A stretch of DNA of 64,000 nt from Lepidodermella squamata (lineage: Eukaryota > Gastrotricha), in contig JBLDXI010000015.1 of the NCBI GenBank assembly GCA_047495785.1, positions 4,464,001 to 4,528,000 of the forward strand, given 5' to 3'. The notes beneath the pieces are model-generated. The model saw only the letters and a list, made by a program, of their open reading frames with translations, ran no database searches and was not told the origin of the DNA. Below are positions 45,529 to 56,135 of this stretch, in pieces; the stretch's first letter is position 1; every line of letters begins with the position of its first letter. The position numbers were made by a program, and so were the translations under genes.

Positions 45529-46776
45529 TTAATGCGAATCTTCATCGAAGTTGATTCTCACTAGAAATTTCAGGCCGGAATTTTCGTTATAAATTCGCAA
45601 AAATAACGGCTGGACTTGTTCCTCGCGAGGCGTCGCCGAGTCAACGCCAGCAATCAAGGTGACTCGAACTGAACATTTTTCAGCAGTTGCATCTCGGTTA
45701 TCAGATAAATCGTCTTCTGAAGGCTGTTCCAGAACGATGACTTCCGGATTATCAGCGTCTGAACTTGGAACAATCAGCTCGAACGGGGCGGAAGGTTCCA
45801 GGCGTAGTCGCATAGGCTGGCCCGATGTAACCGCCTGAGTGGCTGAAGTTGAAACGACTGACATAGCGAAAGACGGGTGGTAAAACAGCAAATTTGCAGC
45901 AGGTGGCCAGGCTGACATGTTATCGACCTTAACTGTGGGCAGCACTGATGCCGCGCCCAGTGACATTCTAAACCACGGTCGGCTATGCTGGCCGTGACGC
46001 AGTTCCGGGAAACAGATCACGTGATCGCATTTCGAGCACCGCAAACCACGCCGAACAGCCAATTGTCGTGGCAACGGCTTGTTATATCGTGGTTGAGGTG
46101 GATTCGTAATGAAATCGTCGGTAAGAGCCGTTGGCACACCAGTTGGAATGACCGGAAAACGCTCTAGTGTTACGTTGACATTTAGGCTGGATACTTGTCG
46201 AGCGTTGAGACGGAACTGGGTTGACGACTTTCGGCCGGTTTTCCTTTTGTTCTTACCCAAGGCAATAGCGCAAGCTTTTTCGACCAGACCAAGCTCTCGG
46301 TACGCTTCGAGCAACGTATGCGAAAAGACAATGTCCGCATCCTGAGCTGGAGAATCCGCATCCCCCGCATTGAAAAAATGCGATGCCTGAGGCAGCAGGG
46401 TAGAATCTGGAATTCCGGCGTCGCGAGAAGACCATTGGCACACTGAACAGTGGAGATAAAAAGTCCTCGGAGCTTGCGAGCTTGAAGCAGTCGACGCTGT
46501 GCTAGCAGCTGAGGTAACAGCTACGGCCGGTTGGTTTGCTTTGACCGCAAGTTGGTTACGACAGCACGGGCAGAGAACGCATTTTGAGCAAATGCACCCA
46601 TGGGCCCTAGCATCAGACGGTGGAAGGGGCTCGATGCACGACGGACAGTAAAAAGTTTCCGCTTCGTGGCTCAGGCACCGCAAACAGCGCAGGTCGGTAC
46701 AGTGAGAACAGAAATAAAGCCTCGACAACGGCGATGTTGACCCACATGAGCACAGATATTCTACGGCAGTGGACAT
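45529..46776 (-). CDS. DCTN4: Dynactin subunit 4 (p62)
   Basis: An intronless 415-residue protein. Dynactin p62 caps the pointed end of the dynactin filament and links dynein to cargo. The N-terminal half is a Cys-rich metal-binding region: LSRLYFCSHCTDLRCLRCLSHE, FYCPSCIEPLPPSDA, and CSKCVLCPCCRNQL, then LHCSVCQWSSRDAGI, all in the same order as in human DCTN4. A later pair RRGLRCSKCDHVI matches RRSLRCRKCEHNL. The C-terminal beta-rich region is present but the protein is some 45 residues shorter than human. A low-complexity Ala/Ser stretch separates the zinc motifs. It starts 115 bp after UFSP2 on the same strand and is preceded by the acceptor-like TTTTGTTTTCCTAG 14 bases before the ATG. 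Confidence 0.92.
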   Translation of the reverse strand: MSTAVEYLCSCGSTSPLSRLYFCSHCTDLRCLRCLSHEAETFYCPSCIEPLPPSDARAHGCICSKCVLCPCCRNQLAVKANQPAVAVTSAASTASTASSSQAPRTFYLHCSVCQWSSRDAGIPDSTLLPQASHFFNAGDADSPAQDADIVFSHTLLEAYRELGLVEKACAIALGKNKRKTGRKSSTQFRLNARQVSSLNVNVTLERFPVIPTGVPTALTDDFITNPPQPRYNKPLPRQLAVRRGLRCSKCDHVICFPELRHGQHSRPWFRMSLGAASVLPTVKVDNMSAWPPAANLLFYHPSFAMSVVSTSATQAVTSGQPMRLRLEPSAPFELIVPSSDADNPEVIVLEQPSEDDLSDNRDATAEKCSVRVTLIAGVDSATPREEQVQPLFLRIYNENSGLKFLVRINFDEDSH

Positions 46777-46891
46777 TATTTAATGAAAACTAGGAAAACA
46801 AAACGAAAGTGTTTTCACCGACACCAATATATTTTTTCACCATGGAATGAAAGAAATGCAGGTCGTAAGATCACCATTTCACTGAAATAAA

Positions 46892-48211
46892 TTACTCTAA
46901 TTTCGGAGTCGTCGGTAAACATAAATTGCAAAATTCGCCCTTCTTCCAGAAGCTTGTGTCCTTCCAACCAACGTAGCCCTTTGAAGTGACGAGTTTCAGC
47001 TCGTCAGCGTAGCTGTTTTTCGGTGGCGCCGAGTGGTGAGGGTCCAAAATAAGGTAGCGAACAGCTCCAGTCGCTCTATTGAGAAAAACCCCTGCAATCG
47101 TATGAGCGAGAACGCCTCCACCAATCATCACAGGTGCACCATTGTTTCGGAAATGCTGAATCATTTCGGAAGCAAGCGAATCCATGTCATCACCGGATGA
47201 AACATTCCGAATGCGATACTTGATACCGAGGTAATTTTCTAGAATGTACCCAACCTCGATAGAACCGATCCATTTTGTGCTGCCGATAAAATCCTTCCCT
47301 TTATCGCCGATTTCAACGAGTATTGACTGAATTGTGCGGTGGTCCGGCTCGGGTTTGTCGGTATAGCCTTGCATCCTGAACCAAGAGCAAACTGTTTGCA
47401 GGGACCTATACGCACAGCCCCAGCCTGAATCATTGAAGCCGTCTTCGTTATACCGAAAATAGCGATAAAATCCGGGCGTGATAGCCATTTCAACGGTTGC
47501 AGATTTGCCAGGTACAACAGGTGCATTCAGATCAATAGGTTCAGGAGTCGCAAGAGCCACGTGAGGATTAATCAAGTGCGCCCCGGCAGTTTCTATCCAA
47601 ATATCTGCCAAAACATCGCCGTATATCAAATCGTTTTTCAGGCCTGTCTCTTTGCGAACAATAGCCAAGCATTGCTCTGAATTAGCCTCACTTGGGAGCA
47701 GCATGGTGATCACTTTTGAAGATGTGGCATAATGTTTTGGCTGCAAAGGTACGTCAGGCTGAACCGACAGTTTTTCCACATATTCCTCTATTTGTTTCCG
47801 AATCGCTTCCAGGCACAATTTCTTGAATTTGACTGAAATTGAGGCATCAGATTGAAATTCTGCTTCGCTATCAACTGACAACATTTCGGCGGGTATTAAA
47901 CAATCAATTCTGATAGCATCAAGGGAGTAGTTTGCCACGTCAGGCATTTTTTCCGCCTTCAACGCCAAGCTTCCAATTGAAAGATGCGAATCGGGTAAGG
48001 AACGACTAACAAAAATGCTCACAGGTATCAATGTCATCAGAACACTAGTCGTTTTTTCGGCATAGACAGGCTCAAAGGAGCAACGAGCATCCGTCAATAT
48101 TTCATCCAGTAATTTGAAATCAGCTTTTATGTTCAGCTCAGTGTTGTCCTTCTTGGAGAACAGTATGTCATGGGTAAGGGAGATCCGGAAAAAAGTAGGT
48201 GTTTCCTTCAT
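46892..48211 (-). CDS. UFSP2: Ufm1-specific protease 2
   Basis: An intronless 439-residue protein. UFSP2 is a papain-fold cysteine protease that matures the ubiquitin-like UFM1 and removes it from ER-associated targets, including ribosomal protein uL24. The catalytic domain occupies about residues 240-439: nucleophile Cys266 in DSGWGCAYRSLQTVCSWF, the Asp390-Pro-His392 pair in YLILDPHHSAPP, and the family blocks STKWIGSIEVGYILE and APVMIGGGVLAHTIAGV. The N-terminal half is the poorly conserved UFSP2 regulatory part. The end FCNLCLPTTPKLE matches the usual YNLCLPQRPNM. It lies 170 bp after PLD6 and 115 bp before DCTN4, with an acceptor-like TTTTACATAG 13 bases before its ATG. Confidence 0.96.
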   Translation of the reverse strand: MKETPTFFRISLTHDILFSKKDNTELNIKADFKLLDEILTDARCSFEPVYAEKTTSVLMTLIPVSIFVSRSLPDSHLSIGSLALKAEKMPDVANYSLDAIRIDCLIPAEMLSVDSEAEFQSDASISVKFKKLCLEAIRKQIEEYVEKLSVQPDVPLQPKHYATSSKVITMLLPSEANSEQCLAIVRKETGLKNDLIYGDVLADIWIETAGAHLINPHVALATPEPIDLNAPVVPGKSATVEMAITPGFYRYFRYNEDGFNDSGWGCAYRSLQTVCSWFRMQGYTDKPEPDHRTIQSILVEIGDKGKDFIGSTKWIGSIEVGYILENYLGIKYRIRNVSSGDDMDSLASEMIQHFRNNGAPVMIGGGVLAHTIAGVFLNRATGAVRYLILDPHHSAPPKNSYADELKLVTSKGYVGWKDTSFWKKGEFCNLCLPTTPKLE

Positions 48212-48381
48212 AATTTAACAATTCTATGTAAAAGCAGATAACAAGTTGGTATAGGTTGTAGCATTGGAAAACCCTAAAAAATGTATGGCAGATCCGCAAA
48301 AAAGATCATCATCAAAAGTTGTCTTTCGCAACACGCGCAAATGAGCTGCAATGAATGAGCTTACGGATTGGAGTGGAGAAC

Positions 48382-49017
48382 TCATTCAATTTTAGCCCAA
48401 ATACGATCGAATTCTTTAGAGTAAATTTGAGCAACTGCGAGGTTTTTTTCCAGGAGGATAAGGTTCTCGAAATTGCCAGTGACGGCGGTTTGGGTCCAAT
48501 TGAAAGAGCCAGTCATCACAGATTCTCCATCAAGAATGGCGAATTTATGATGCATCAAGTTAGCTGTCCCGAAGTTTATTCGCACAGGTATTCCGAGGTC
48601 TCGCAATCGAGGAATAACCGAATCGCTCAAGTCAGCATTGTCTTTGTCAACGATGATTCGAATCGCTACTTTTCGAATGGTGTGAAGCTCCTCGATAAGT
48701 TGACCAAGTGTTGGAGATGTAAATATAAATATCGCAATATCCAAAGTTTTCCTGGGCGCTGACAAAAATCGAATAACGCTGCCGAAAGACGATACATCAT
48801 GAGACATGCGACACTCTCGTTTGGTGCATGAATTGAAAACAGAGAAGTGTCTCAGACAGGCCATTGATGAGTCAGGGAAGAACAAAACGCGGACATTATC
48901 TTTTGATTTAGATGTCGAGGGAGAAGTAAGCCATCTGCGACAGCCGACATATACTATTCCAGCGCCAAGTAGAGCACCGAAACACGATGCAGCGCACACG
49001 CGGAGGAAAGAAGCCAT
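48382..49017 (-). CDS. PLD6: Mitochondrial phospholipase D6 / Zucchini family
   Basis: An intronless 211-residue protein. PLD6/Zucchini sits in the outer mitochondrial membrane, dimerises, and either hydrolyses cardiolipin or cleaves piRNA precursors. The N terminus has a transmembrane anchor (residues 9-26, AASCFGALLGAGIVYVG). The single HKD motif is complete: His156, Lys158 and Asp163 in MHHKFAILDGESVMTGSFNWT. A Cys/His cluster at about 54-73 (CLRHF, NSCTKREC, SH) corresponds to the small zinc-binding insert of Zucchini. SFGSVIRFLSAPRKTLDIAIFIFTS matches the family's first strand. Length is close to the animal proteins. Presence of this gene suggests either piRNA processing or mitochondrial lipid signalling; the sequence alone cannot tell which. 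Confidence 0.92.
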   Translation of the reverse strand: MASFLRVCAASCFGALLGAGIVYVGCRRWLTSPSTSKSKDNVRVLFFPDSSMACLRHFSVFNSCTKRECRMSHDVSSFGSVIRFLSAPRKTLDIAIFIFTSPTLGQLIEELHTIRKVAIRIIVDKDNADLSDSVIPRLRDLGIPVRINFGTANLMHHKFAILDGESVMTGSFNWTQTAVTGNFENLILLEKNLAVAQIYSKEFDRIWAKIE

Positions 49018-50267
49018 TGAGAATCCTGATAAAATCGACGATAATAATCATAGACACTTATTAATAAAATAAAAATACCCAAACGTACAGCTTACAGCTT
49101 ATATCACTGTGTAAAACCAGGGCTACACGATGCCGAAGACAAACTGCAAGTAACCGCCGAATAAAAAAGCAAACTAAGGACATCGAAATACACTAGTTAA
49201 ATCTTGTCAAATAGAAATCCGATCGTGGCCACGATGGTACAGACGACTCTCAACTCTCATGAGTTGGGTCATAGGCAATAAACAAGCCAAATTGCTGATA
49301 GATTTTTACTTTTCATTAATTCTGATTACGAAAAAATCGGGAAAAGTGTATGACACCTCAGACTTCCTTATGAACATCAATACATCAGCTTCAGCTTAAG
49401 CATCAACTAGATTCGAAAAGATTCAGCCGAAAGATTTAGGAAATCAGATATACCATATCCATCCATATAACATACCCATCAGAAATCAGAAACAGGATTA
49501 CCAGGAAATGAGTCTCAGTTTTCAGTCGGCAGAGTCATGAGCCGTGAATCTATCTAAATCAACATCCAATCGAACCAAAAAACAACTGGGATCCTTACCC
49601 TGAGGGCAAGCAACGTCTGGGTGGAAGGCGGAAACCGGCAGACACAGACGTCTGGGGTCTGGGTGGAAGACGCCTTGACCGGGAAAAGTGAGAAGTGAAC
49701 GGTGATGAAGGCGCGCGCAATTTTGAGAGGTAAATTTTTGACATGTTATACATTGAATTCTTCCCTGTCGATATCATATATGCAGTTTCACATTATGTTG
49801 TATTATATTATGGAGATGTAGGGATGTCACGTGATCACGTTTTTTTTATGTTTTTCGAAAATCTCCTACTGCTACGAGACCACAAGTAGGTAAACCTTGA
49901 TCGCTGACGGATTGTGCTTCACTGTAGCGCTGCTTACTGCTTAATGCTGGGTTTACTGTTTATACGGAGGAAGTTTGCTTTATTCGCTTATCAATTCTCA
50001 ATTTGCATATTTTCTCTGATTTTACTGCTCACTGCACTTTACATCTTCATTTAACCAACGGGCGCGTGTCTTGTATTTCTTCTTCTTGGGCTATCGCGAT
50101 CATAGCAAACCGCAAACCATCAGCAAACTAGCTAATGGTTTGGGCAAAGTGCTGTGTTTAGTGTGCCTATTTTCTTAACTGGCCAATCAGTATGGTCAGC
50201 GACCAGTCGCCAATCTCAACATTTCTTCATGAGTTTGATTCTTATACTTATTTTCTGCCACTTAGGG
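49018..50267. other. Divergent promoter region between PLD6 and TOMM20
   Basis: 1.25 kb separates two genes for outer mitochondrial membrane proteins transcribed in opposite directions. A short repeat-like block at 49610-49680 contains GTCTGGGTGGAAG twice (near 49616 and 49658). I recognise no gene or RNA. The TOMM20 start is preceded by the acceptor-like TTTTCTGCCACTTAG. Confidence 0.4.
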
Positions 50268-50753
50268 ATGATGTCGAAGTCCGGCTTAATTGCTACAGCT
50301 GCTGGCGTTGGCGTATCTTTGTTTGTTGGTTACTGTGTCTACTTCGATTACAAAAGACGTTCAGCTCCGGACTTCAAGGCACGACTTTTAGCTAAGCGAA
50401 AGAAGGAGAAGAACTCCTCTCAAGAAATCGAATTTCCCAATCTCTCTGATCAGCAAGCTATGCAGGAGTTTTTCTTTACGCAGCTTAGACTGGGAGAGGA
50501 CTTGCTCAATCAAGGAAACGTCAAGGAGGGCGTCACTCATCTTAGCCTTGCAATCATGCTCACTGGTCAAACCCGTGAGCTTTTGCAGATGATGGAAACC
50601 ACATTGCCACCCGAAACGTTCAAGCGTTTACTCGCTGAATTACCAAAGGCTCGGGAACGTGTTCGAGCCGCTTTTATGGCACAGACCGGTGGTAAGGGTA
50701 TGCCCTTCAGCGCTGCGGGTATGGGAGGAAACGTTTTAGAAGAACTGGAGTGA
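50268..50753 (+). CDS. TOMM20: Mitochondrial import receptor subunit TOM20
   Basis: A 161-residue protein. TOM20 recognises presequences of mitochondrial preproteins at the outer membrane. The N terminus is the membrane anchor (MMSKSGLIATAAGVGVSLFVGYCVYFDYKRRS) with the family's GYCxYFDxKRRS exit, followed by a basic linker (DFKARLLAKRKKEK) and the TPR-like receptor domain with QEFFFTQLRLGEDLLNQGN and VTHLSLAIMLTGQ, then LPPETFKRLLAELP. The C terminus ends in acidic LEELE. The ATG at 50268 was taken because it yields the normal anchor; the frame is open to 50154 but that extension has no family sequence and an acceptor-like CTTAG ends just before this ATG. A second ATG follows directly. Pyruvate kinase 1 begins 192 bp downstream on the same strand. 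Confidence 0.93.
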   Translation: MMSKSGLIATAAGVGVSLFVGYCVYFDYKRRSAPDFKARLLAKRKKEKNSSQEIEFPNLSDQQAMQEFFFTQLRLGEDLLNQGNVKEGVTHLSLAIMLTGQTRELLQMMETTLPPETFKRLLAELPKARERVRAAFMAQTGGKGMPFSAAGMGGNVLEELE

Positions 50754-50945
50754 TCAAATCTGATGATTTGCACTATAATCGGAGCAGAATATTGTTACAT
50801 CGTGTGCACCAAGTCAAATCCAGTGTGATTGCTTCATATTTCTAAATATAGTGCCTTTTACAAATTTCGAATTCAATCCTGAGGTACCGAAAACGTTTAA
50901 TTTCCTATTTTTTAGGTCATATTACAAGGTCGCAAATAATTAAAG

Positions 50946-52721
50946 ATGATCAGCTCACATTTTACCGGCTACAAGGTAAGCATATAAATAGGCTGAAGCT
51001 CTATTTATGGCATGATTTAATTACTAGGCGCCTGTTCGCACTCAGCTGGAACATAATTCGAATCTCGATATTGATAACCTGGTTATGGATTATCGTATGA
51101 CTGGCATCGTGTGCACCATAGGCCCGGCTTGCGCCAAAGTGGAAACTTTGATGGAGATGGTAGCTGCTGGCATGAATATTGCTCGACTGAATTTTTCTCA
51201 CGGTACTCACGAGTATCATGCGGAGAGCATTCGTTTGATTCGCGAGGCTAATTCCAAGCTGGTATTTCCCCACCGTCCTGCAGCTATTGCGCTGGATACA
51301 AAAGGCCCTGAAATCCGTACCGGAATTTTCAACGGCGACTTCAAGATCGAAGTTACACTGAAGAAGGGCGATATCATTACCGTGACTATTGATGATCAGT
51401 ATAAGGAAAAGCAAACTGAAAGCCTCGTTTGGATAGATTACAAAAATATTCTCAAGGTTATCGAAGTTGGCAAGCGCATTTTTATTGACGACGGGCTGCT
51501 CTCTCTCCTCGTTTTGGAGATTGGAAAAGATTCCTTGAAGTGCGAAGTCGAGAACGGCGGTGTTCTTGGCAGCAAGAAAGGCGTCAATTTACCAGGAACC
51601 CCAGTGGACTTGCCCCCAGTGTCTGAACAGGATAAGAAAGATTTACTATTTGGTGTCCAACAAGGCGTTGATATGATCTTTGCCTCGTTTATTCGCAATG
51701 GGGATGCCGTTCGCGAATTGAGAAAAATTATGGGCGAAGCTGGCAAGAAGATCCTTATTATTTCGAAGGTTGAAAATCACGAAGGTGTGAAGCGATTCGA
51801 TGAGATTCTGGAAGCATCTGACGGCGTTATGGTTGCTCGAGGCGATTTGGGTATCGAAATTCCGTCTGAGAAAGTGTTCCTTGCACAGAAGATGATGATT
51901 GCCAAGTGCAACACAGCTGGAAAGCCTGTTATTTGTGCCACCCAGATGTTGGAATCGATGACCTACAAGCCTCGGCCAACTCGCGCGGAAGCTGGCGATG
52001 TAGCCAATGCTGTTTTGGATGGCGCTGACTGCGTCATGCTTTCTGGAGAAACAGCAAAGGGCAAGTACCCCCTGGAATGCGTTCGAATGATGGCCTTGAT
52101 CAGTCGTGAAGCAGAGTTTGTTCATACACCGAGATCGCTTATTTTTGTTAATATTAGTTCATTTTAGAGCTTCATTGTTCTACACAAAGATGTTCGAGGA
52201 GTTGCGCACTGCTGCGTTGGCTGCAAATATGGATCACATGGCCGCCGCTGCTATTTCAGCAGTCGAAGCTTCTTTCAACGTCAATGCCAAAGCCATCATC
52301 GTACTGACGAAGACAGGAAAGTATGAAACCTAGTCTCTCATGGATTCCACGGAATTCTAAGTTATTTATTTACCAAGGTCGGCTGCTTACATCGCCCAAT
52401 TCCGTCCGAAATGCGTTACGATTGCCGTGACCCGTGATGCACAAGTCGCTCGCCAGCTTCACTTGTACAGAGGTGTCATGCCTGTGGTTTACCCGAAACC
52501 TGAGTACAGCCCCGATGTGTGGACTGAGGATGTAAGTTCTGTCAGGATAATCTTACTTTTTTGTATGATTGAATTGTTAGGTTGAATCACGCGTCAACCA
52601 TGCTATCGACGTCGGTATTGAAAACGGATTCGTCCAGCGTGGCCAATACGTCATCATCACGACTGGTTGGAAGGCCGGTACTGGCTTCACGAATACCGTC
52701 CGCATCCACAAGGTTGAATAA
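50946..52721 (+). CDS. Pyruvate kinase, tandem copy 1
   Basis: Exons 50946-50975, 51028-52115, 52168-52320, 52378-52531 and 52581-52721; 521 residues. It catalyses phosphoenolpyruvate + ADP to pyruvate + ATP, the last step of glycolysis. The substrate and metal site is intact: [36 protein letters not shown] (catalytic Lys) and [13 protein letters not shown] with the Mg ligands, then [13 protein letters not shown] and [17 protein letters not shown]. The B domain runs between about residues 118 and 220. The C-terminal allosteric domain ends [19 protein letters not shown] and a short tail. The first exon codes for only ten residues. The copy downstream is very similar in exon 2 but has fewer introns. 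Confidence 0.95.
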
Positions 52722-53637
52722 GCATACTGCCCTCTCTTTGGAGATTCAAGAAAACTGTAAATTTGTGTTCTTCGATAATTATCGGACATCCGACGAACGA
52801 TTACGTAGAAACATTTCGTAGTAACGATTAAACCCTTGAAAACGTTCAAATAGCAATTGGTCTCGCGTGAATTTTTCCATACAGCATCCTTCTTCTCTCA
52901 CTGCAGTTCGATCATTTCCTAAATGGAATGATGCGCTTCCATAGCTCGAACGAAAGCTTCATTTCGCTTAGAGACATTTTATCTCATATATAATCGCAAG
53001 CGAAATTCTCCTTGTTATCATTTGTGAATAAAATTGTTATCTTTTGTTAAAGCTGTGATCAGAATCACCCGCAAATTTTCAATTATTGTTATCGATTTGA
53101 TCGCAGTATGTTTGATGTGTGCCTCCTTGTCCTTGTGATCTAGTGTATTTTTCCTTGAACCGGATAGATCATGCGCTCGTTTATCTTTTCGAGCCCAGAG
53201 AGTTATGTATAAAACCTATTAATGTCGATATGAATTGAACATATTTTCTTACATGTAAAGATAGAAAATTGAACGGGCAATCGCAGCCTACTTTGAACGA
53301 GAAAATGGCACAGCCTGCTACACCTGAATGCACTCTTCATAGAAATATCTTCTACGTTGGTTTAGCTTTAAAATTATACGCTATTCCTAACTTGAGTAAA
53401 GCAGATACTTGTGCCGAAAATATGGTTTTTTTGCCCGAGATAATGTCATCGTGAGCTGAAATCGATGAATTAACGAGCGCCTTATTGATCGCATTCATAA
53501 AATCTCTCATTCGCTCATTTTAGATTTTTGTATGTTTTTTATTTGATACATTATCACCACAGTCCTTTTGACATACATCAGGTATTTTTTTGATGGCGTA
53601 AAGTGTATGTTTGCTAATCCTTATTTTTTTAATAGAA
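52722..53637. other. Region between the two pyruvate kinase genes
   Basis: This holds the 3' UTR of copy 1, with a GAATAAA at about 53026-53032, and the upstream region of copy 2. An acceptor-like TTTTTTTAATAG ends two bases before the ATG of copy 2. No gene is supported; an open frame at 53269-53454 lacks motifs. Confidence 0.4.
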
Positions 53638-55228
53638 ATGACTGAACTTGCTCATAAAGTTCGGCTGGACATTGACTCTCCAGCAGCTGCCTATCGCAAA
53701 ACGGGCATCGTGTGTACTATCGGCCCGGCATGTGCGAACCAGGAAACTTTACTGGAAATGATCAGGGCAGGCATGAACATTGCCCGCCTCAATTTTTCAC
53801 ACGGTTCTCATGAATATCATGCCAATTCAATCGCCCTGATACGCCAAGTCAATGCCAACTTACCAGCCCCGCTGCGTTCGGTTGCCATCGCTCTCGATAC
53901 CAAGGGTCCTGAAATCCGTACCGGAATTTTCCAAGGCGATTTTAAAAACGAAATCACTCTGGAAAAAGGTGCGATCGTCACTTTAACTATCAATGATAAG
54001 TACAAAGACCAGCAAACTCAGTCGATTATTTGGGTTGATTACAAACGTATCATCAACGTCATGGATGTCGGCAAGAAAATCTACATCGACGACGGTCTTA
54101 TTGCCCTTGTGGTTATTGAAATCGGCTTTGACAGCTTGAAATGTGAGGTGGATAACGGCGGTGTACTTGGTAGCAAAAAGGGAGTCAACTTGCCCGGAAC
54201 GCCTGTTGATTTACCACCTGTCTCCGAGCAGGACAAGAAAGACCTGATGTTCGGCGTCGAACAGGGGGTTGATATGATTTTTGCTTCATTCATACGAAAC
54301 GCCGACGGCATTCGTGAAATTCGAAAAATTCTCGGCGAAAAGGGAAAAGAGATAATGATCATCTCAAAAATCGAGAATCACGAGGGAGTAAAGAAATTTG
54401 ATGAAATTCTACGTGTCTCTGATGGTATCATGGTCGCTCGTGGTGACTTGGGTATCGAAATTGCGTCGGAGAAGGTCTTTTTGGCCCAAAAAATGATGAT
54501 CGCCAAGTGCAACACTGCCGGTAAACCCGTGATCTGCGCTACTCAAATGCTAGAATCGATGACTTACAAACCACGCCCGACTCGCGCTGAAGCCAGCGAT
54601 GTTGCTAACGCTGTTCTGGACGGTGCCGATTGTGTAATGCTGTCTGGCGAAACCGCGAAAGGCAAATACCCGGTCGAATGCGTCAATATGATGGCATCAA
54701 TTTCCCGTGAGGCCGAATCATCGATTTCACTGAAGCATATTTTCGAAGAGCTTCGTAACGTTGCAATGCGCACTGACATGGACCGCGTTGCTGCTGCCGC
54801 GATCTCGGCTGTCGAGGCTTCGTTTAACGTCGATGCTCAGGCCATCATCGTGTTAACTGCCACCGGTGCTTCGGCCGCCTACATAGCCCAGTTCCGCCCA
54901 AGATGCATCACTATGGCTGTTACTCGCGATTTACAATGCGCTCGTCAAATGCACTTGTTCCGAGGTGTCATGCCAATCTTCTATCCGACTGATTGGACCG
55001 AAGAGTCCGGAATTCCTTGGGCTGAAGATGTTGAGAGCCGTGTTAACTGCGCCCTCGATTTCGGCAAGGGCTGCGGTTTCATCTCACCTGGTAATAAAAT
55101 ACTTATTTAATTTGGTAGTTTATATTTTTCAAACATGCGTATTTTAAGGTGGATACGTTATCATCACGACTGGCTGGAAGGAGGGCGCTGGACATACTAA
55201 CACTATCCGCATCCACGAAGTCAAATAA
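53638..55228 (+). CDS. Pyruvate kinase, tandem copy 2
   Basis: Two exons, 53638-55090 and 55149-55228; 510 residues. Same fold and active-site blocks as copy 1: [49 protein letters not shown] and [19 protein letters not shown]. The C terminus ends [20 protein letters not shown], with the single late intron interrupting the glycine-rich loop. Copy 1 has four introns; those at its positions corresponding to 52116, 52321 and 52532 are missing here, and the late intron of copy 2 is at a different place. The start MTELAHKVRLDIDSPAAAYRKTG gives the usual N terminus, but a short upstream coding exon like that of copy 1 is possible. Tandem isoenzymes may differ in tissue or allosteric control. Confidence 0.94.
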
Positions 55229-56135
55229 ACATCGACATTTTAACAAATCCATCGAATCTTTTGTTGGAATCAAACTTGATTGAAATGCAGAAAGCACAAC
55301 TCTGCCACTTATTTTCTAACTGATCAACGAATATTTACACTACCTTCATACCCACTAGTTTTTTTTACTCATACGACTCGTCACTTGCTATGTCCTCCGG
55401 TGTTTTAAACCTTGCTTTTGCTGTAAACGCATGTCATGATAGTCATTGTGTACTTCCTTGAAGTGTCACTGCGATCGAACGCAACTTGATTTTTAGTCGT
55501 TTTTGTGATTTTGCGTTTCGCCTGTGTTGCCTTAGGCTGAATTTGGATAATTGTTTCACCAAAGGTTTTACCTCAAACACGCGTGTTTACCAAAATGGTG
55601 TATTCTTGATTTGTCGAAGACGTAATGAAAAAATTATGTTGAAAGCTTTACTTGAGCTCTGAAATGACTGCTATATAACGCTTATCTCAGTAGATGAGTA
55701 CGTCATACACCTTAAACCTCTTTGTATGTCGAGCGCATTTGACAAAATAATGAGGATAAAAAACCTTACGAGATAAATATTTTTTCATAGCTGTATTTTT
55801 GTTGATTATTTCTTGAAACGTATGATGAATTGTGCCGTTTTTCCACCTAAATTATTTGGAATGAGATACGAATCAATATGTAATAAGGAGAAATGATAAC
55901 AATACCAAGTTGTTGAGTAAAGTGTTGTCTGAATTACCGAATCAGGTGATGTTTTGTTGTTTTTGCCACCCCCACCTGTTTAACACAAGGCCTTATCTTA
56001 ACGAGTACTGCTGTGTTTATTGTAGGCCCAAGCACTGTGCTTACAACTTATCATGTCCTCGCTATTAAGCTGAAAGCTATTTGCCGTCGGTGCCTTTTAT
56101 TTGCTCAAATAACCACATAATCTGATCAAAGTCCA
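55229..56135. other. Intergenic region before ATM
   Basis: 0.9 kb holding the 3' UTR of pyruvate kinase 2 and the ATM upstream region. No gene, RNA or repeat is recognised. Confidence 0.4.
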
